Positions 63,341-64,000 of a DNA stretch of 64,000 nt are shown in pieces. The stretch covers positions 157,997-221,996 of the forward strand of contig NZ_JMQI01000027.1 in NCBI RefSeq assembly GCF_000695625.1. The letters run 5' to 3'. Positions within the stretch are counted from its first letter, which is position 1. Every line of letters begins with the position of its first letter. A program made the translations under genes and the position numbers. Source of the DNA: Amycolatopsis rifamycinica (GTDB lineage Bacteria > Actinomycetota > Actinomycetes > Mycobacteriales > Pseudonocardiaceae). The notes beneath the pieces are model-generated. The model searched no databases. It saw nothing but the letters and a program-made list of their open reading frames with translations, and was not told the DNA's origin.

Positions 63341-63616
63341 TCCGGAGGGGGTGTAAAGTTCTCCAAGTCGCCAGGGAAACCGGGTGGCCACCGGGACACG
63401 AACCAAGCTCTCGCGGATCGCGATTGAGTGGGTGTCCCACCAAAAACTGCTAGGAATGACTCGCTACGAGCGAGCCGCTTGATCGCGGTGAGTTTGTGGT
63501 GTGTTGCTTGAGAACTCAACAGTGTGCTAGTGAACTAAGCCAGTAGAGCTTATGTATTGAACCTCGTGTGAGGTTCCTTTGAGAGCAAGTATTTGCCTCG
63601 ATTGAATTCGAAGACA
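63341..63616 (+). promoter_or_regulatory. rRNA operon promoter and leader region with boxA
   Basis: This gene-free stretch holds the rrn control region. TAAAGT at 63354-63359 is a candidate -10 (weak TTCCGG -35, 16-base spacer), and TAGGAA at 63451 could belong to a second promoter. TGTTGCTTGAGAACT at 63502-63516 matches the boxA antitermination element of Gram-positive rrn leaders. The AT-rich remainder to 63616 is the usual 16S processing-stem half. Confidence 0.65.

Positions 63617-64000
<384 letters not shown>

Overview
The window is chromosomal DNA from a high-GC actinomycete. GTG and TTG starts are frequent, most neighbouring genes overlap by 1-10 bases (ATGA, GTGA, TGATG), ribosome binding sites are G-rich, and the window ends in the first ~384 bases of a 16S rRNA gene whose sequence reads as Pseudonocardiales. 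Amycolatopsis or a close relative is my best guess (inference). No CRISPR array, insertion sequence, integrase or tRNA gene was seen. Most of it is chromosomal housekeeping with several accessory insertions.

Layout. 1-540: a cut-off gene and a YchJ-family gene. 540-3175: a patch of visibly lower GC with a two-gene cassette (winged-helix-like protein plus a HEPN-motif protein) and a divergent HTH regulator. 3217-11349: RNase HI, a Crp/Fnr regulator, two tiny peptides, a large regulator-like protein, DUF1684 and AMIN-like proteins, a UvrD-like helicase, a metallo-hydrolase and a membrane acyltransferase. 11438-14290: uvrA. 14294-17139: a lipoprotein, an ECF sigma/anti-sigma pair resembling mycobacterial SigL-RslA, and an SRPBCC protein. 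17256-23078: a drug-efflux permease with its HxlR regulator, and a C4-dicarboxylate transporter with its own two-component system. 23172-25888: an M64 peptidase and an erm rRNA methyltransferase behind a leader peptide.

25885-38013 is the most interesting block. Eight minus-strand genes in one tight chain (amino-acid-deaminase-like PLP enzyme, N-acyl-D-amino-acid deacylase, GntP permease, exported lactonase, ABC sugar importer, GH20 hexosaminidase) face three plus-strand genes (PfkB-family 2-keto-3-deoxygluconate kinase, IclR regulator, RidA). Together they spell a plausible non-phosphorylating route for oxidised chitin / N-acetylglucosaminic acid: import, deacetylation to glucosaminate, deamination to 2-keto-3-deoxygluconate, and phosphorylation into the Entner-Doudoroff pathway. 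An ACC deaminase and its GntR regulator follow.

39870-49805: DUF1844, the infC-rpmI-rplT-trmH translation cluster (infC starts at ATC and trmH lacks a standard start), pheST, an AlkD-like repair protein and an exported alpha/beta hydrolase. 50008-51815: a small HTH protein, a decayed stretch and a WYL regulator. 51884-59358: the arginine operon argCJBDFR-(argG remnant)-argH. The argG position holds only a 108-codon relic that keeps its overlaps with both neighbours. 59351-61962: an autoregulated-looking TetR operon facing a 3-methyladenine glycosylase. 61995-64000: tyrS, then the rrn leader and 16S rRNA.
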